Source: Cytophagales bacterium
GTDB taxonomy: Bacteria > Bacteroidota > Bacteroidia > Cytophagales > Cyclobacteriaceae
DNA length: 6,265 nt
Direction of reading: 5' to 3'
Assembly (NCBI GenBank): GCA_020063545.1
Contig: JAGUUF010000295.1
Coordinates: 1-6,265, forward strand
Made by a program: the position numbers and the translations under genes
The notes under the pieces: generated by a model
What the model was told of the DNA's origin: nothing
Databases searched by the model: none
What the model saw: the letters and a program-made list of their open reading frames with translations, nothing else
Shown here: positions 6,187 through 6,265 of the stretch, in pieces
Layout: every line of letters begins with the position of its first letter
Position numbering within the stretch: the stretch's first letter is position 1

Positions 6187-6216
6187 CAATTATACGGTCA
6201 TCAAAAGAACACAAAA
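6187..6216 (-). promoter_or_regulatory. Putative promoter of the toxin-antitoxin operon
   Basis: On the minus strand TTTTG (6212-6216) is followed after 17 nt by TATAATTG (6187-6194). The second box matches the Bacteroidota -7 consensus TAnnTTTG at all but one fixed position and also contains TATAAT; the first fits the -33 TTTG box. The -7 box is 17 nt upstream of the antitoxin ATG at 6169, giving a short leader. The promoter lies in the 63-nt gap shared with the divergent gene at the right edge. Confidence 0.4.
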
Positions 6217-6232
6217 CAGATTAGTTAATAAA

Positions 6233-6265
6233 ATGAATCTGACGCCAACCGAACTAATTAAACAA
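6233..6265 (+). CDS. Possible start of a rightward gene, cut by the window end
   Basis: An ATG at 6233 opens 11 codons, MNLTPTELIKQ, that run to the last base without a stop. It follows an A/T-rich leader and would be divergent from the antitoxin. The length is far too short to prove a gene. The opening is compatible with the N-terminus of epoxyqueuosine reductase (QueG) proteins, which often have an x-LIKQ-type first helix, but that is only a guess and no name is assigned. No rightward TAnnTTTG element was found in front of it. Confidence 0.4.
   Translation, partial: MNLTPTELIKQ

Noticed and set aside
6170..6214. N-terminal extension of the antitoxin to an ATG at 6214
   Set aside because: The extra 15 residues would be coded by the probable promoter, and no ribosome binding site supports them.

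Overview
The window looks like chromosomal DNA from a member of the Bacteroidota, probably a Cytophagales-type organism. The clearest evidence is a PorZ-like component of the type IX secretion system (T9SS) with its own C-terminal sorting domain; that system is confined to this phylum. Two promoter-like sites of the Bacteroidota type (-7 TAnnTTTG) and mostly weak Shine-Dalgarno sequences agree with this. No rRNA, tRNA, CRISPR array or insertion sequence is visible.

Left part (1-3954): a truncated leftward gene of unknown function diverges from a tight rightward run tdk-porZ-recO. The tdk and porZ frames overlap by 17 nt, and porZ and recO are 6 nt apart, so the three are probably co-transcribed. 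They act in different processes: thymidine salvage, outer-membrane T9SS processing and recombinational repair.

Middle and right part (3957-6169): a leftward run. In its own direction of transcription it reads: a small lysine-rich putative antitoxin, a PIN-domain (VapC-like) toxin gene broken by a one-base frameshift, a class I aminotransferase of the aspartate aminotransferase type, and a TerB-like small acidic helical protein. This run converges on recO with only 2 nt between stop codons. The toxin-antitoxin (TA) stretch is clearly more AT-rich than the housekeeping genes (about 32-37% GC against 52-53% in hand-counted 60-base lines). It ends only 3 nt before the aminotransferase start, so it looks like an acquired module placed directly upstream of a metabolic gene. 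At the far right, the first 11 codons of a divergent rightward gene may be present.

Most of the window is ordinary housekeeping sequence. The points most worth a second look are the single-base break in an otherwise intact PIN gene, a 12-nt in-frame tandem repeat in the antitoxin, a 15-bp palindrome just upstream of the aminotransferase, and the loss of three of the four usual zinc ligands in thymidine kinase. I found no convincing wholly new system.
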